Shown here: in pieces, positions 42,601-59,150 of the stretch
Numbering within the stretch: position 1 is the stretch's first letter
Layout of the letters: each line of letters opens with the position of its first letter
DNA from: Lasioglossum baleicum
Taxonomy: Eukaryota > Arthropoda > Insecta > Hymenoptera > Halictidae
Assembly (NCBI RefSeq): GCF_051020765.1
Contig: NW_027469341.1
Span: forward strand, 124,001 to 188,000
Direction of reading: 5' to 3'
DNA: 64,000 bases
Made by a program: the position numbers and the translations under genes
The notes under the pieces: model-generated
The model's database searches: none
What the model was told of the DNA's origin: nothing
What the model saw: the letters and a program-made list of their open reading frames with translations, nothing else

Positions 42601-44100
42601 CGCATAACGCATAACGCATAACACATAACGCATAACGCATAACGCATAACGCTTAACGCATAACGCCTAACGCATAACGCGTAACGCATAACGCATAACG
42701 CATAACGCGTAACGCATAACGCATAACGCATAACGCATAACGCATAACGCATAACGCATAACGCATAACGCATAACGCATAACGCATAACGCATAACGCA
42801 TAACGCATAACGCATAACGCATAACGCATAACGCATAACGCATAACGCATAACGCATAACGCATAACGCATAACGCATAACGCATAACGCATAACGCATA
42901 ACGCATAACGCATAACGCATAACGCATAACGCATAACGCATAACGCATAACGCATAACGCATAACGCATAACGCATAACGCATAACGCATAACGCTTAAC
43001 GCATAACGCATTACGCATAACGCATAACGCATAATGCATAACGCATAACGCTTAACGCATAGCTCATAACGCATAACGCAGAACGCTTAACGCATAACGC
43101 ATAACGGATAACGCATAACGCATAACGCATAACGCATAACGCATAACGCATAACGCATAACGCATAACGCATAACGCATAACGCATAACGCATAACGCAT
43201 AACGCATAACGCATAACGCATAACGCATATCGCATAACGCATAACGCATAACGCATAACGCATAACGCATGACGCATAACGCATAACGCATAACGCATAA
43301 CGCATAACGCATAACGCATAACGCATAACGCATAACGCATGACGCATAACGCATAACGCATAACGCATAACGCATAACGCATAACGCATAACGCATAACC
43401 CATAACCCATAACGCATAACGCATAACGCATAACGCATAACGCATAACGCATAACGCATAACGCATAACGCATAACGCATAACGCATAACGCATAACGCA
43501 TAACGCATAACGCATAACGCATAACGCTTAACGCATAACGCATTACGCATAACGCATAACGCATAATGCATAACGCATAACGCTTAACGCATAGCTCATA
43601 ACGCATAACGCATAACACATAACGCATAACGCATAACGCATAACGCTTAACGCATAACGCCTAACGCGTAACGCGTAACGCATAACGCATAACGCATAAT
43701 GCATAACGCACAACGCATAACGCATAACGCATAACGCATAACGCATAACGCATAACGCATAACGCATAACGCATAACGCATAACGCATAACGCATAACGC
43801 ATAACGCATAACGCATAACGCATAACGCATAACGCATAACGCATAACGCATAACGCATAACGCATAACGCATAACGCATAACGCATAACGCATAACGCAT
43901 AACGCATAACGCATAACGCATAACGCATAACGCATAACGCATAACGCATAACGCATAACGCATAACGCATAACGCATAACGCATAACGCATAACGCATAA
44001 CGCATAACGCATAACGCATAACGCATAACGCATAACGCATAACGCATAACGCATAACGCATAACGCATAACGCATAACGCATAACGCATAACGCATAACG
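36617..44100. repeat. Long-range duplicate segment, copy 1 (about 15.2 kb apart)
   Basis: Landmarks across this segment recur in the same order at 51816-59150. The offset is 15,199 bp at the left (36617-37485 against 51816-52684). In the middle it ranges from about 15,137 to 15,629, and it returns to 15,199 at 43011-43571. Changes in offset reflect gain or loss of heptamers in pure stretches. A shared rarity is the CAAACG-CATGACG pair near 40106 and 55627. The left part (about 36.0-38.4 kb) also recurs at 48.2-50.6 and 59.2-61.6 kb, making four copies of that sub-block. Confidence 0.78.
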
Positions 44101-47100
44101 CTTAACGCATAACGCATTACGCATAACGCATAACGCATAATGCATAACGCATAACGCTTAACGCATAGCTCATAACGCATAACGCATAACGCTTAACGCA
44201 TAACGCATAACGGATAACGCATAACGGATAACGCATAACGCATAACACATAACGCATAACGCATAACGCATAACGCATAACGCATAACACATATCGCATA
44301 ACGCATAACGCATAACGCATAACGCATAACGCATAACGCATAACGCATAACGCATAACGCATAACGCATAACGCATAACGCATAACGCATAACGCTTAAC
44401 GCATAACGCATAACGCATAACGCATAACGCATAACGCATAACACATAACGCATAACGCATAACGCATAACGGATAGCGCATAACGCATAACGCATAACGC
44501 ATAACGCATAACGCATAACGCATAACGCATAACGCATAACGCATAACGCATAACGCATAACACATATCGCATAACGCATAACGCATAACGCTTAACGCAT
44601 AACGCATAACGCATAACGCATAACGCATAACGGATAACGCATAACGCATAACGCATAACGGATAACGCATAACGCATAACGCATCACGCATAACGCATAA
44701 CGTATAACGCGTAACGCATAACGCATAACGAATAACGCATAACGCTTAACGCATAACGCATAACGCATAACGGATAACGCATAACGCATAACGCATAACG
44801 CATAACGCATAACGCATAACGCATAACGCATAACGCATAACGCATAACACATAACGCATAACGCATAACGCATAACGCATAACGCATAACGCTTAACGCA
44901 TAACGCCTAACGCATAACGCGTAACGCATAACGCATAACGCATAACGCATAATGCATAACGCACAACGCATAACGCATAACGCATAACACATATCGCATA
45001 ACGCATAACGCATAACGCTTAACGCATAACGCATAACGCATAACGCATAACGGATAACGCATAACGCATAACGCATAACGGATAACGGATAACGCATAAC
45101 GCATAACGCATAACGCATAACGCATAACGCATAACGCATAACGCATAACGCATAACGCATAACGCATAACGCATAACGCATAACGCATAACGCATAACGC
45201 ATAACGCATAACGCATAACGCATAACGCATAACGCATAACGCATAACGCATAACGCATAACGCATAACGCATAACGCATAACGCATAACGCATAACGCAT
45301 AACGCATAACGCATAACGCATAACGCTTAACGCATAACGCCTAACGCATAACGCGTAACGCATAACGCATAACGCATAACGCATAATGCATAACGCACAA
45401 CGCATAACGCATAACGCATAACACATATCGCATAACGCATAACGCATAACGCTTAACGCATAACGCATAACGCATAACGCATAACGGATAACGCATAACG
45501 CCTAACGCATAACGGATAACGGATAACGCATAACGCATAACGCATAACGCATAACGCATAACGCATAACGCATAACGCATAACGCATAACGCATAACGCA
45601 TAACGCATAACGCATAACGCATAACGCATAACGCATAACGCATAACGCATAACGCATAACGCATAACGCATAACGCATAACGCATAACGCATAACGCATA
45701 ACGCATAACGCATAACGCATAACGCATAGCTCATAACGCATAACGCAGAACGCTTAACGCATAACGCATAACGGATAACGCATAACGCATAACGCATAAC
45801 GCATAACGCATAACGCATAACGCATAACGCATAACGCATAACGCATAACGCATAACGCATAACGCATAACGCATAACGCATATCGCATAACGCATAACGC
45901 ATAACGCATAACGCATAACGCATAACGCATGACGCATAACGCATAACGCATAACGCATAACGCATAACGCATAACGCATAACCCATAACCCATAACGCAT
46001 AACGCATAACGCATAACGCATAACGCATAACGCATAACGCATAACGCATAACGCATAACGCATAACGCATAACGCATAACGCATAACGCATAACGCATAA
46101 CGCATAACGCATAACGCTTAACGCATAACGCATTACGCATAACGCATAACGCATTATGCATAACGCATAACGCTTAACGCATAGCTCATAACGCATAACG
46201 CATAACGCTTAACGCATAACGCATAACGGATAACGCATAACGGATAACGCATAACGCATAACACATAACGCATAACGCATAACGCATAACGCATAACGCA
46301 TAACGCATAACGCATAACGCATAACGCATAACGCATAACGCATAACGCATAACGCATAACGCATAACGCATAACGCATAACGCATAACGCATAACGCATA
46401 ACGCATAACGCATAACGCATAACGCATAACACATAACGCATAACGCATAACGCATAACGCATAACGCATAACGCATAACGCATAACGCATAACGCATAAC
46501 ACATAACGCATAACGCATAACGCATAACGCTTAACGCATAACGCCTAACGCATAACGCGTAACGCATAACGCATAACGCATAACGCATAACGCACAACGC
46601 ATAACGCATAACGCATAACACATATCGCATAACGCATAACGCATAACGCATAACGCATAACGCATAACGCATAACGCATAACGCATAACGCATAACGCAT
46701 AACGCATAACGCATAACGCATAACGCATAACGCATAACGCATAACGCATAACGCATAACGCATAACGCATAACGCATAACGCATATCGCATAACGCATAA
46801 CGCATAACCCATAACCCATAACGCATAACGCATAACGCATAACGCATAACGCATAACGCATAACGCATAACGCATAACGCATAACGCATAACGCATAACG
46901 CATAACGAATAACGCATAACGCATAACGCATAACGCATAACGCATAACGCATAACGCATAACGCATAACGCATAACGCATAACGCATAACGCATAACGCA
47001 TAACGCATAACGCATAACGCATAACGCATAACGCATAACGCATAACGCATAACGCATAACGCATAACGCATAACGCATAACGCATAACGCATAACGCATA

Positions 47101-48113
47101 ACGCATAACGCATAACGCATAACGCATAACGCATAACGCATAACGCATAACGCATAACGCATAACGCATAACGCATAACGCATAACGCATAACGCATAAC
47201 GCATAACGCATAACGCATAACGCATAACGCATAACGCATAACGCATAACGCATAACGCATAACGCATAACGCATAACGCATAACGCATAACGCATAACGC
47301 ATAACGCATAACGCATAACGCATAACGCATAACGCATAACGCATAACGCATAACGCATAACGCATAACGCATAACGCATAACGCATAACGCATAACGCAT
47401 AACGCATAACGCATAACGCATAACGCATAACGCATAACGCATAACGCATAACGCATAACACATATCGCATAACGCATAACGCATAACGCTTAACGCATAA
47501 CGCATAACGCATAACGCATAACGGATAACGCATAACGCATAACGCATAACGGATAACGGATAACGCATAACGCATAACGCATAACGCATAACGCATAACG
47601 CATAACGCATAACGCATAACGCATAACGCATAACGCATAACGCATAACGCATAACGCATAACGCATAACGCATAACGCATAACGGATAACGCAAGAAGCA
47701 TAACGCATAACGCATAAAGCATAACGCATAACGCATAACGCATAACGCATAACGCATAACGCATAACGCATAACGCATAACGCATAACGCATAACGCATA
47801 ACGCATAACGCATAACGCATAACGCATAACGCATAACGCATAACGTATAACGCATAACGCATAACGCATAACGCTTAACGCATAACGCATTACGCATAAC
47901 GCATAACGCATAACGCATAACGCATAACGCATAACGCATAACGCATAACGCATAACGCATAACGCATAACGCATAACGCATAACGCATAACGGATAACGC
48001 ATAACGCATAACGCATAACGGATAACGCATAACGCATAACGCATAACGCATAACGCATAACGCATAACGCATAACGCATAACGCATAACGCATAACGCTT
48101 AACGCATAACGCA

Positions 48114-50934
48114 TTACGCATAACGCATAACGCATAATGCATAACGCATAACGCTTAACGCATAGCTCATAACGCATAACGCATAACGCTTAACGCATAA
48201 CGCATAACGCATAACGGATAACGCATAACGCATAACGCATAACGCATAACGCATAACGCATAACGCATAACGCATAACGCATAACGCATAACGCATAACG
48301 CATAACGCATAACGCATAACGCTTAACGCATAACGCATAACGCATAACGCATAACGCATAACGCATAACGCATAACGCATAACGCATAACGCATAACGTA
48401 TAACGCATAACGCATAACGCATAACGCTTAACGCATAACGCATTACGCATAACGCATAACGCATAACGCATAACGCTTAACGCATAGCTCATAACGCATA
48501 ACGCATAACGCTTAACGCATAACGCATAACGGATAACGCATAACGCATAACGCATAACGTATAACGCATAACGCATAACGCATAACGCATAACGCTTAAC
48601 GCATAACGCATTACGCATAACGCATAACGCATAACGCATAACGCATAACGCATAACGCATAACGCATAACGCATAACGCATAACGCATAACGCATAACGC
48701 ATAACGGATAACGCATAACGCATAACGCATAACGGATAACGCATAACGCATAACGCATAACGCATAACGCATAACGCATAACGCATAACGCATAACGCAT
48801 AACGCATAACGCATAACGCATAACGCATAACGCTTAACGCATAACGCATTACGCATAACGCATAACGCATAATGCATAACGCATAACGCTTAACGCATAG
48901 CTCATAACGCATAACGCATAACGCTTAACGCATAACGCATAACGGATAACGCATAACGGATAACGCATAACGCATAACACATAACGCATAACGCATAACG
49001 CATAACGCATAACGCATAACGCATAACGCGTAACGCATAATGCATAACGCATAACGCTTAACGCATAGCCCATAACGCATAACGCATAACGCATAACGCT
49101 TAACGCATAACGCATTACGCATAACGCATAACGCTTAACGCATAACGCATAACGCATAACGCATAACGCATAACGCATAACGCATAACGCATAACGCATA
49201 ACGCATAACGTATAACGCATAACGCATAACGCATAACGCTTAACGCATAACGCATTACGCATAACGCATAACGCATAACGCATAACGCTTAACGCATAGC
49301 TCATAACGCATAACGCATAACGCTTAACGCATAACGCATAACGGATAACGCATAACGCATAACGCATAACGTATAACGCATAACGCATAACGCATAACGC
49401 ATAACGCTTAACGCATAACGCATTACGCATAACGCATATCGCATAACGCATAACGCATAACGCATAACGCATAACGCATAACGCATAACGCATAACGCAT
49501 AACGCATAACGGATAACGTATAACGCATAACGCATAACGGATAACGCATAACGCATAACGCATAACGCATAACGCATAACGCATAACGCATAACGCATAA
49601 CGCATAACGCATAACGCATAACGCATAACGCATAACGCTTAACGCATAACGCATTACGCATAACGCATAACGCATAATGCATAACGCATAACGCTTAACG
49701 CATAGCTCATAACGCATAACGCATAACGCTTAACGCATAACGCATAACGGATAACGCATAACGGATAACGCATAACGCATAACACATAACGCATAACGCA
49801 TAACGCATAACGCATAACGCATAACGCATAACGCGTAACGCATAATGCATAACGCATAACGCTTAACGCATAGCCCATAACGCATAACGCATAACGCATA
49901 ACGCTTAACGCATAACGCATTACGCATAACGCATAACGCATGACGCATAACGCATAACCCATAACGCATAACGCATAACGCATAACGCATAACGCATAAC
50001 GCATAACGCATAACGCATAACGCATAACGGATAACGCATAACGGATAACGCAAACGCATAACGCATAACGCATAACGCATAACGCATAACGCATAACGCA
50101 TAACGCATAACGCATAACGCATAACGCATAACGCATAACGCATAACGCATAACGCATAACGCATAACGCATAACGCATAACGCATAACGCATAACGCATC
50201 ACGCATAACGCATAACGTATAACGCGTAACGCATAACACATATCGCATAACGCATAACGCATAACGCATAACGCATAACGCTTAACGCATAACGCATAAC
50301 GCATAACGCATAACGGATAACGCATAACGCATAACGCATAACGGATAACGCATAACGCATAACGCATAACGCATAACGCATAACGCATAACGCATAACGC
50401 ATAACGCATAACGCATAACGCATAACGCATAACGCATAACGCATAACGCATAACGCATAACGCATAACGCATAACGCATAACGCATAACGCATAACCCAT
50501 AACCCATAACGCATAACGCATAACGCATGACGCATAACGCATAACGCATAACGCATAACGCATAACGCATAACGCATAACGCATAACGCTTAACGCATAA
50601 CGCATTACGCAAAACGCATAACGCATAATGCATAACGCATAACGCTTAACGCATAGCTCATAACGCATAACGCATAACGCTTAACGCATAACGCATAACG
50701 GATAACGCATAACGGATAACGGATAACGCATAACGCATAACACATAACGCATAACGCATAACGCATAACGCATAACGCATAACGCATAACGCATAACGCA
50801 TAACGCATAACGCATAACGCATAACGCATAACGCATAACGCATAACGCATAACGCATAACGCATAACGCATAACGCATAACGCATAACGCATAACGCATA
50901 ACGCGTAACGCATAACGCATAACGCATAACGCAT
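48114..50934. repeat. 2,967-bp tandem higher-order repeat, copy 1
   Basis: All landmarks here recur 2,967 bp to the right (424 heptamers minus one base, because each copy holds one 6-bp unit, at 50051 and 53011). Intervals such as 48190-48912 and 51157-51879 give identical reverse-frame translations. Differences are few: GCATATC near 49436 is present only here, and a GCATGAC near 50526 is displaced by one unit in copy 2. Confidence 0.88.
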
Positions 50935-51080
50935 AACGCATAACGCCTAACGCATAACGGATAACGCATAACGCATAACGCATAACGGATAACGCATAAC
51001 GCATAACGCATAACGCATAACGCATAACGCATAACGCATAACGCATAACGCATAACGCATAACGCTTAACGCATAACGCA

Positions 51081-53901
51081 TTACGCATAACGCATAACGC
51101 ATAATGCATAACGCATAACGCTTAACGCATAGCTCATAACGCATAACGCATAACGCTTAACGCATAACGCATAACGCATAACGGATAACGCATAACGCAT
51201 AACGCATAACGCATAACGCATAACGCATAACGCATAACGCATAACGCATAACGCATAACGCATAACGCATAACGCATAACGCATAACGCTTAACGCATAA
51301 CGCATAACGCATAACGCATAACGCATAACGCATAACGCATAACGCATAACGCATAACGCATAACGTATAACGCATAACGCATAACGCATAACGCTTAACG
51401 CATAACGCATTACGCATAACGCATAACGCATAACGCATAACGCTTAACGCATAGCTCATAACGCATAACGCATAACGCTTAACGCATAACGCATAACGGA
51501 TAACGCATAACGCATAACGCATAACGTATAACGCATAACGCATAACGCATAACGCATAACGCTTAACGCATAACGCATTACGCATAACGCATAACGCATA
51601 ACGCATAACGCATAACGCATAACGCATAACGCATAACGCATAACGCATAACGCATAACGCATAACGCATAACGGATAACGCATAACGCATAACGCATAAC
51701 GGATAACGCATAACGCATAACGCATAACGCATAACGCATAACGCATAACGCATAACGCATAACGCATAACGCATAACGCATAACGCATAACGCATAACGC
51801 TTAACGCATAACGCATTACGCATAACGCATAACGCATAATGCATAACGCATAACGCTTAACGCATAGCTCATAACGCATAACGCATAACGCTTAACGCAT
51901 AACGCATAACGGATAACGCATAACGGATAACGCATAACGCATAACACATAACGCATAACGCATAACGCATAACGCATAACGCATAACGCATAACGCGTAA
52001 CGCATAATGCATAACGCATAACGCTTAACGCATAGCCCATAACGCATAACGCATAACGCATAACGCTTAACGCATAACGCATTACGCATAACGCATAACG
52101 CTTAACGCATAACGCATAACGCATAACGCATAACGCATAACGCATAACGCATAACGCATAACGCATAACGCATAACGTATAACGCATAACGCATAACGCA
52201 TAACGCTTAACGCATAACGCATTACGCATAACGCATAACGCATAACGCATAACGCTTAACGCATAGCTCATAACGCATAACGCATAACGCTTAACGCATA
52301 ACGCATAACGGATAACGCATAACGCATAACGCATAACGTATAACGCATAACGCATAACGCATAACGCATAACGCTTAACGCATAACGCATTACGCATAAC
52401 GCATAACGCATAACGCATAACGCATAACGCATAACGCATAACGCATAACGCATAACGCATAACGCATAACGCATAACGGATAACGTATAACGCATAACGC
52501 ATAACGGATAACGCATAACGCATAACGCATAACGCATAACGCATAACGCATAACGCATAACGCATAACGCATAACGCATAACGCATAACGCATAACGCAT
52601 AACGCTTAACGCATAACGCATTACGCATAACGCATAACGCATAATGCATAACGCATAACGCTTAACGCATAGCTCATAACGCATAACGCATAACGCTTAA
52701 CGCATAACGCATAACGGATAACGCATAACGGATAACGCATAACGCATAACACATAACGCATAACGCATAACGCATAACGCATAACGCATAACGCATAACG
52801 CGTAACGCATAATGCATAACGCATAACGCTTAACGCATAGCCCATAACGCATAACGCATAACGCATAACGCTTAACGCATAACGCATTACGCATAACGCA
52901 TAACGCATGACGCATAACGCATAACCCATAACGCATAACGCATAACGCATAACGCATAACGCATAACGCATAACGCATAACGCATAACGGATAACGCATA
53001 ACGGATAACGCAAACGCATAACGCATAACGCATAACGCATAACGCATAACGCATAACGCATAACGCATAACGCATAACGCATAACGCATAACGCATAACG
53101 CATAACGCATAACGCATAACGCATAACGCATAACGCATAACGCATAACGCATAACGCATAACGCATCACGCATAACGCATAACGTATAACGCGTAACGCA
53201 TAACACATATCGCATAACGCATAACGCATAACGCATAACGCATAACGCTTAACGCATAACGCATAACGCATAACGCATAACGGATAACGCATAACGCATA
53301 ACGCATAACGGATAACGCATAACGCATAACGCATAACGCATAACGCATAACGCATAACGCATAACGCATAACGCATAACGCATAACGCATAACGCATAAC
53401 GCATAACGCATAACGCATAACGCATAACGCATAACGCATAACGCATAACGCATAACGCATAACCCATAACCCATAACGCATAACGCATAACGCATAACGC
53501 ATGACGCATAACGCATAACGCATAACGCATAACGCATAACGCATAACGCATAACGCTTAACGCATAACGCATTACGCAAAACGCATAACGCATAATGCAT
53601 AACGCATAACGCTTAACGCATAGCTCATAACGCATAACGCATAACGCTTAACGCATAACGCATAACGGATAACGCATAACGGATAACGGATAACGCATAA
53701 CGCATAACACATAACGCATAACGCATAACGCATAACGCATAACGCATAACGCATAACGCATAACGCATAACGCATAACGCATAACGCATAACGCATAACG
53801 CATAACGCATAACGCATAACGCATAACGCATAACGCATAACGCATAACGCATAACGCATAACGCGTAACGCATAACGCATAACGCATAACGCATAACGCA
53901 T
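51081..53901. repeat. 2,967-bp tandem higher-order repeat, copy 2
   Basis: Tandem partner of 48114-50934. It also forms the left part of the second copy of the long-range 15.2-kb duplicate, so the 2,967-bp tandem duplication probably happened on a chromosome that already carried one of these long copies. Confidence 0.85.
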
Positions 53902-56900
53902 AACGCATAACGCATAACACATAACGCATAACGCATAACGCATAACGCTTAACGCATAACGCCTAACGCATAACGCGTAACGCATAACGCATAACGCATA
54001 ATGCATAACGCACAACGCATAACGCATAACGCATAACACATATCGCATAACGCATAACGCATAACGCTTAACGCATAACGCATAACGCATAACGCATAAC
54101 GCATAACGCATAACGGATAACGTATAACGCTTAACGCATAACGCATAACGCATAACGCATAACGCATAACGCATAACGCATAACGCATAACGCATAACGC
54201 ATAACGCATAACGCATAACGCATAACGCATAACGCATAACGCATAACGCATAACGCATAACGCATAACGCATAACGCATAACGCATAACGCATAACGCAT
54301 AACGCATAACGCATAACGCAAACGCATAACGCATAACGCATAACGCATAACGCATAACGCATAACGCATAACCCATAACCCATAACGCATAACGCATAAC
54401 GCATAACGCATAACGCATAACGCATAACGCATAACGCATAACGCATAACGAATAACGCATAACGCATAACGCATAACGCATAACGCATAACGCATAACGC
54501 ATAACGCATAACGCATAACGCATAACGCATAACGCATAACGCATAACGTATAACGCATAACACATAACGCATAACGCATAACGCATAACGCATAACGCAT
54601 AACGCTTAACGCATAACGCCTAACGCATAACGCGTAACGCATAACGCATAACGCATAACGCATAACGCATAACGCACAACGCATAACGCATAACGCATAA
54701 CACATATCGCATAACGCATAACGCATAACGCTTAACGCATAACGCATAACGCATAACGCATAACGGATAACGCATAACGCATAACGCATAACGGATAACG
54801 GATAACGCATAACGCATAACGCATAACGCATAACGCATAACGCATAACGCATAACGCATAACGCATAACGCATAACGCATAACGCATAACGCATAACGCA
54901 TAACGCATAACGCATAACGCATAACGCATAACGCATAACGCATAACGCATAACGCATAACGCATAACGCATAACGCATAACGCATAACGCATAACGCATA
55001 ACGCATAACGCATAACGCATAACGCATAACGCATAACGCATAACGCATAACGCATAACGCATAACGCATAACGCATAACGCATAACGCATAACGCATAAC
55101 GCATAACGCATAACGCATAACGCATAACGCATAACGCATAACGCATAACGCATAACGCATAACGCATAACGCATAACGCATAACGCATAACGCATAACGC
55201 ATAACGCATAACGCATAACGCATAACGCATAACGCATAACGCATAACGCATAACGCATAACGCATAACGGATAACGCATAACGCATAACGCATAACGCAT
55301 AACGCATAACGCATAACGCATAACGCATAACGCATAACGCTTAACGCATAACGCATTACGCATAACGCATAACGCATAATGCATAACGCATAACGCTTAA
55401 CGCATAGCTCATAACGCATAACGCAGAACGCTTAACGCATAACGCATAACGGATAACGCATAACGCATAACGCATAACGCATAACGCATAACGCATAACG
55501 CATAACGCATAACGCATAACGCATAACGCATAACGCATAACGCATAACGCATAACGCATAACGCATAACGCATAACGCATAACGCATATCGCATAACGCA
55601 TAACGCATAACGCATAACGCATAACGCAAACGCATGACGCATAACGCATGACGCATAACGCATAACGCATAACGCATAACGCATTACGCATAACGCATAA
55701 CGCATAACGCATAACGCATAACGCATAACGCATAACGCATAACGCATAACGTATAACGCATAACGCATAACGCATAACGCATAACGCATAACGCATAACG
55801 CATAACGCATAACGCATAACGCATAACGCATAACGCATAACGCATAACGCATAACGCATAACGCATAACGCATAACGCATAACGCATAACGCATAACGCA
55901 TAACGCATAACGCATAACGCATAACGCATAACGCATAACGCATAACGCATAACGCATAACGCATAACGCATAACGCATAACGCATAACGCATAACGCATA
56001 ACGCATAACGCATAACGCATAACGCATAACGCATAACGCATAACGCATAACGCATAACGCATAACGCATAACGCATAACGCATAACGCATAACGCATAAC
56101 GCATAACGCATAACGCATAACGCATAACGCATAACGCATAACGCATAACGCATAACGCATAACGCATAACGAATAACGCATAACGCATAACGCATAACGC
56201 ATAACGCATAACGCATAACGCATAACGCATAACGCATAACGCATAACGCATAACGCATAACGCATAACGCATAACGCATAACGCATAACGCATAACGCAT
56301 AACGCTTAACGCATAACGCCTAACGCATAACGCATAACGCATAACGCATAACGCATAACGCATAACGCATAACGCATAACGCATAACGCATAACGCATAA
56401 CGCATAACGCATAACGCATAACGCATAACGCATAACGCATAACGCATAACGCAAACGCATAACGCATAACGCATAACGCATAACGCATAACGCATAACGC
56501 ATAACCCATAACCCATAACGCATAACGCATAACGCATAACGCATAACGCATAACGCATAACGCATAACGCATAACGCATAACGCATAACGCATAACGCAT
56601 AACGCATAACGCATAACGCATAACGCATAACGCATAACGCATAACGCATAACGCATAACGCATAACGCATAACGCATAACGCATAACGCATAACGCATAA
56701 CGCATAACGCATAACGCATAACGCATAACGCATAACGCATAACGCATAACGCATAACGCATAACGCATAACGCATAACGCATAACGCATAACGCATAACG
56801 CATAACGCATAACGCATAACGCATAACGCATAACGCATAACGCATAACGCATAACGCATAACGCATAACGCATAACGCATAACGCATAACGCATAACGCA

Positions 56901-59150
56901 TAACGCATAACGCATAACGCATAACGCATAACGCATAACGCTTAACGCATAACGCATTACGCATAACGCATAACGCATAACGCATAACGCATAACGCTTA
57001 ACGCATAGCTCATAACGCATAACGCAGAACGCTTAACGCATAACGCATAACGGATAACGCATAACGCATAACGCATAACGCATAACGCATAACGCATAAC
57101 GCATAACGCATAACGCATAACGCATAACGCATAACGCATAACGCATAACGCATAACGGATAACGCATAACGCATAACGCATAACGCATAACGCATAACGC
57201 ATAACGCATAACGCATAACGCATAACGCATAACGCATAACGCATAACGCATAACGCATAACGCATAACGCATAACGCATAACGCATAACGCATGACGCAT
57301 AACGCATAACGCATAACGCATAACGCATAACGCATAACGCATAACCCATAACCCATAACGCATAACGCATAACGCATAACGCATAACGCATAACGCATAA
57401 CGCATAACGCATAACGCATAACGCATAACGCTTAACGCATAACGCATTACGCATAACGCATAACGCATAATGCATAACGCATAACGCTTAACGCATAGCT
57501 CATAACGCATAACGCATAACGCTTAACGCATAACGCATAACGGATAACGCATAACGGATAACGCATAACGCATAACACATAACGCATAACGCATAACGCA
57601 TAACGCATAACGCATAACGCATAACGCATAACGCATAACGCATAACGCATAACGCATAACGCATAACGCATAACGCATAACGCATAACGCATAACGCATA
57701 ACGCATAACGCATAACGCATAACGCATAACGCATAACGCATAACGCATAACGCATAACGCATAACGCATAACGCATAACACATAACGCATAACGCATAAC
57801 GCATAACGCTTAACGCATAACGCCTAACGCATAACGCGTAACGCATAACGCATAACGCATAACGCGTAACGCATAACGCATAACGCATAACGCATAACGC
57901 ATAACGCATAACGCATAACGCATAACGCATAACGCATAACGCATAACGCATAACGCATAACGCATAACGCATAACGCATAACGCATAACGCATAACGCAT
58001 AACGCATAACGCATAACGCATAACGCATAACGCATAACGCATAACGCATAACGCATAACGCATAACGCATAACGCATAACGCATAACGCATAACGCATAA
58101 CGCATAACGCATAACGCATAACGCATAACGCATAACGCATAACGCATAACGCATAACGCATAACGCATAACGCATAACGCATAACGCATAACGCTTAACG
58201 CATAACGCATTACGCATAACGCATAACGCATAATGCATAACGCATAACGCTTAACGCATAGCTCATAACGCATAACGCAGAACGCTTAACGCATAACGCA
58301 TAACGGATAACGCATAACGCATAACGCATAACGCATAACGCATAACGCATAACGCATAACGCATAACGCATAACGCATAACGCATAACGCATAACGCATA
58401 ACGCATAACGCATAACGCATAACGCATATCGCATAACGCATAACGCATAACGCATAACGCATAACGCATGACGCATAACGCATAACGCATAACGCATAAC
58501 GCATAACGCATAACGCATAACGCATAACGCATAACGCATGACGCATAACGCATAACGCATAACGCATAACGCATAACGCATAACGCATAACCCATAACCC
58601 ATAACGCATAACGCATAACGCATAACGCATAACGCATAACGCATAACGCATAACGCATAACGCATAACGCATAACGCATAACGCATAACGCATAACGCAT
58701 AACGCATAACGCATAACGCATAACGCTTAACGCATAACGCATTACGCATAACGCATAACGCATAATGCATAACGCATAACGCTTAACGCATAGCTCATAA
58801 CGCATAACGCATAACACATAACGCATAACGCATAACGCATAACGCTTAACGCATAACGCCTAACGCGTAACGCGTAACGCATAACGCATAACGCATAATG
58901 CATAACGCACAACGCATAACGCATAACGCATAACGCATAACACATAACGCATAACGCATAACGCATAACGGATAGCGCATAACGCATAACGCATAACGCA
59001 TAACGCATAACGGATAACGCATAACGCATAACGCATAACGGATAACGCATAACGCATAACGCATAACGCATAACGCATAACGCATAACGCATAACGCATA
59101 ACGCATAACGCATAACGCTTAACGCATAACGCATTACGCATAACGCATAA
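51816..59150. repeat. Long-range duplicate segment, copy 2
   Basis: Collinear partner of 36617-44100. The rare units CAAACG at 54319, 55627 and 56452 correspond to 39120, 40106 and 40938 in copy 1. GAATAAC near 56170 corresponds to the one near 40656. Confidence 0.78.
57447..58826. repeat. 5.2-kb spaced higher-order repeat, copy 1
   Basis: The landmark order GCATTAC, GCATAAT, GCATAGC-TCATAAC, GGATAAC, ACATAAC, GCCTAAC, GCGTAAC (twice), GCATAGC-TCATAAC, GCAGAAC, GCATATC, GCATGAC (twice), double CCC matches 62633-63998 at an offset of 5,186-5,214 bp. It also matches 42241-43627 at about 15.2 kb, giving three copies in the window. Confidence 0.78.
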
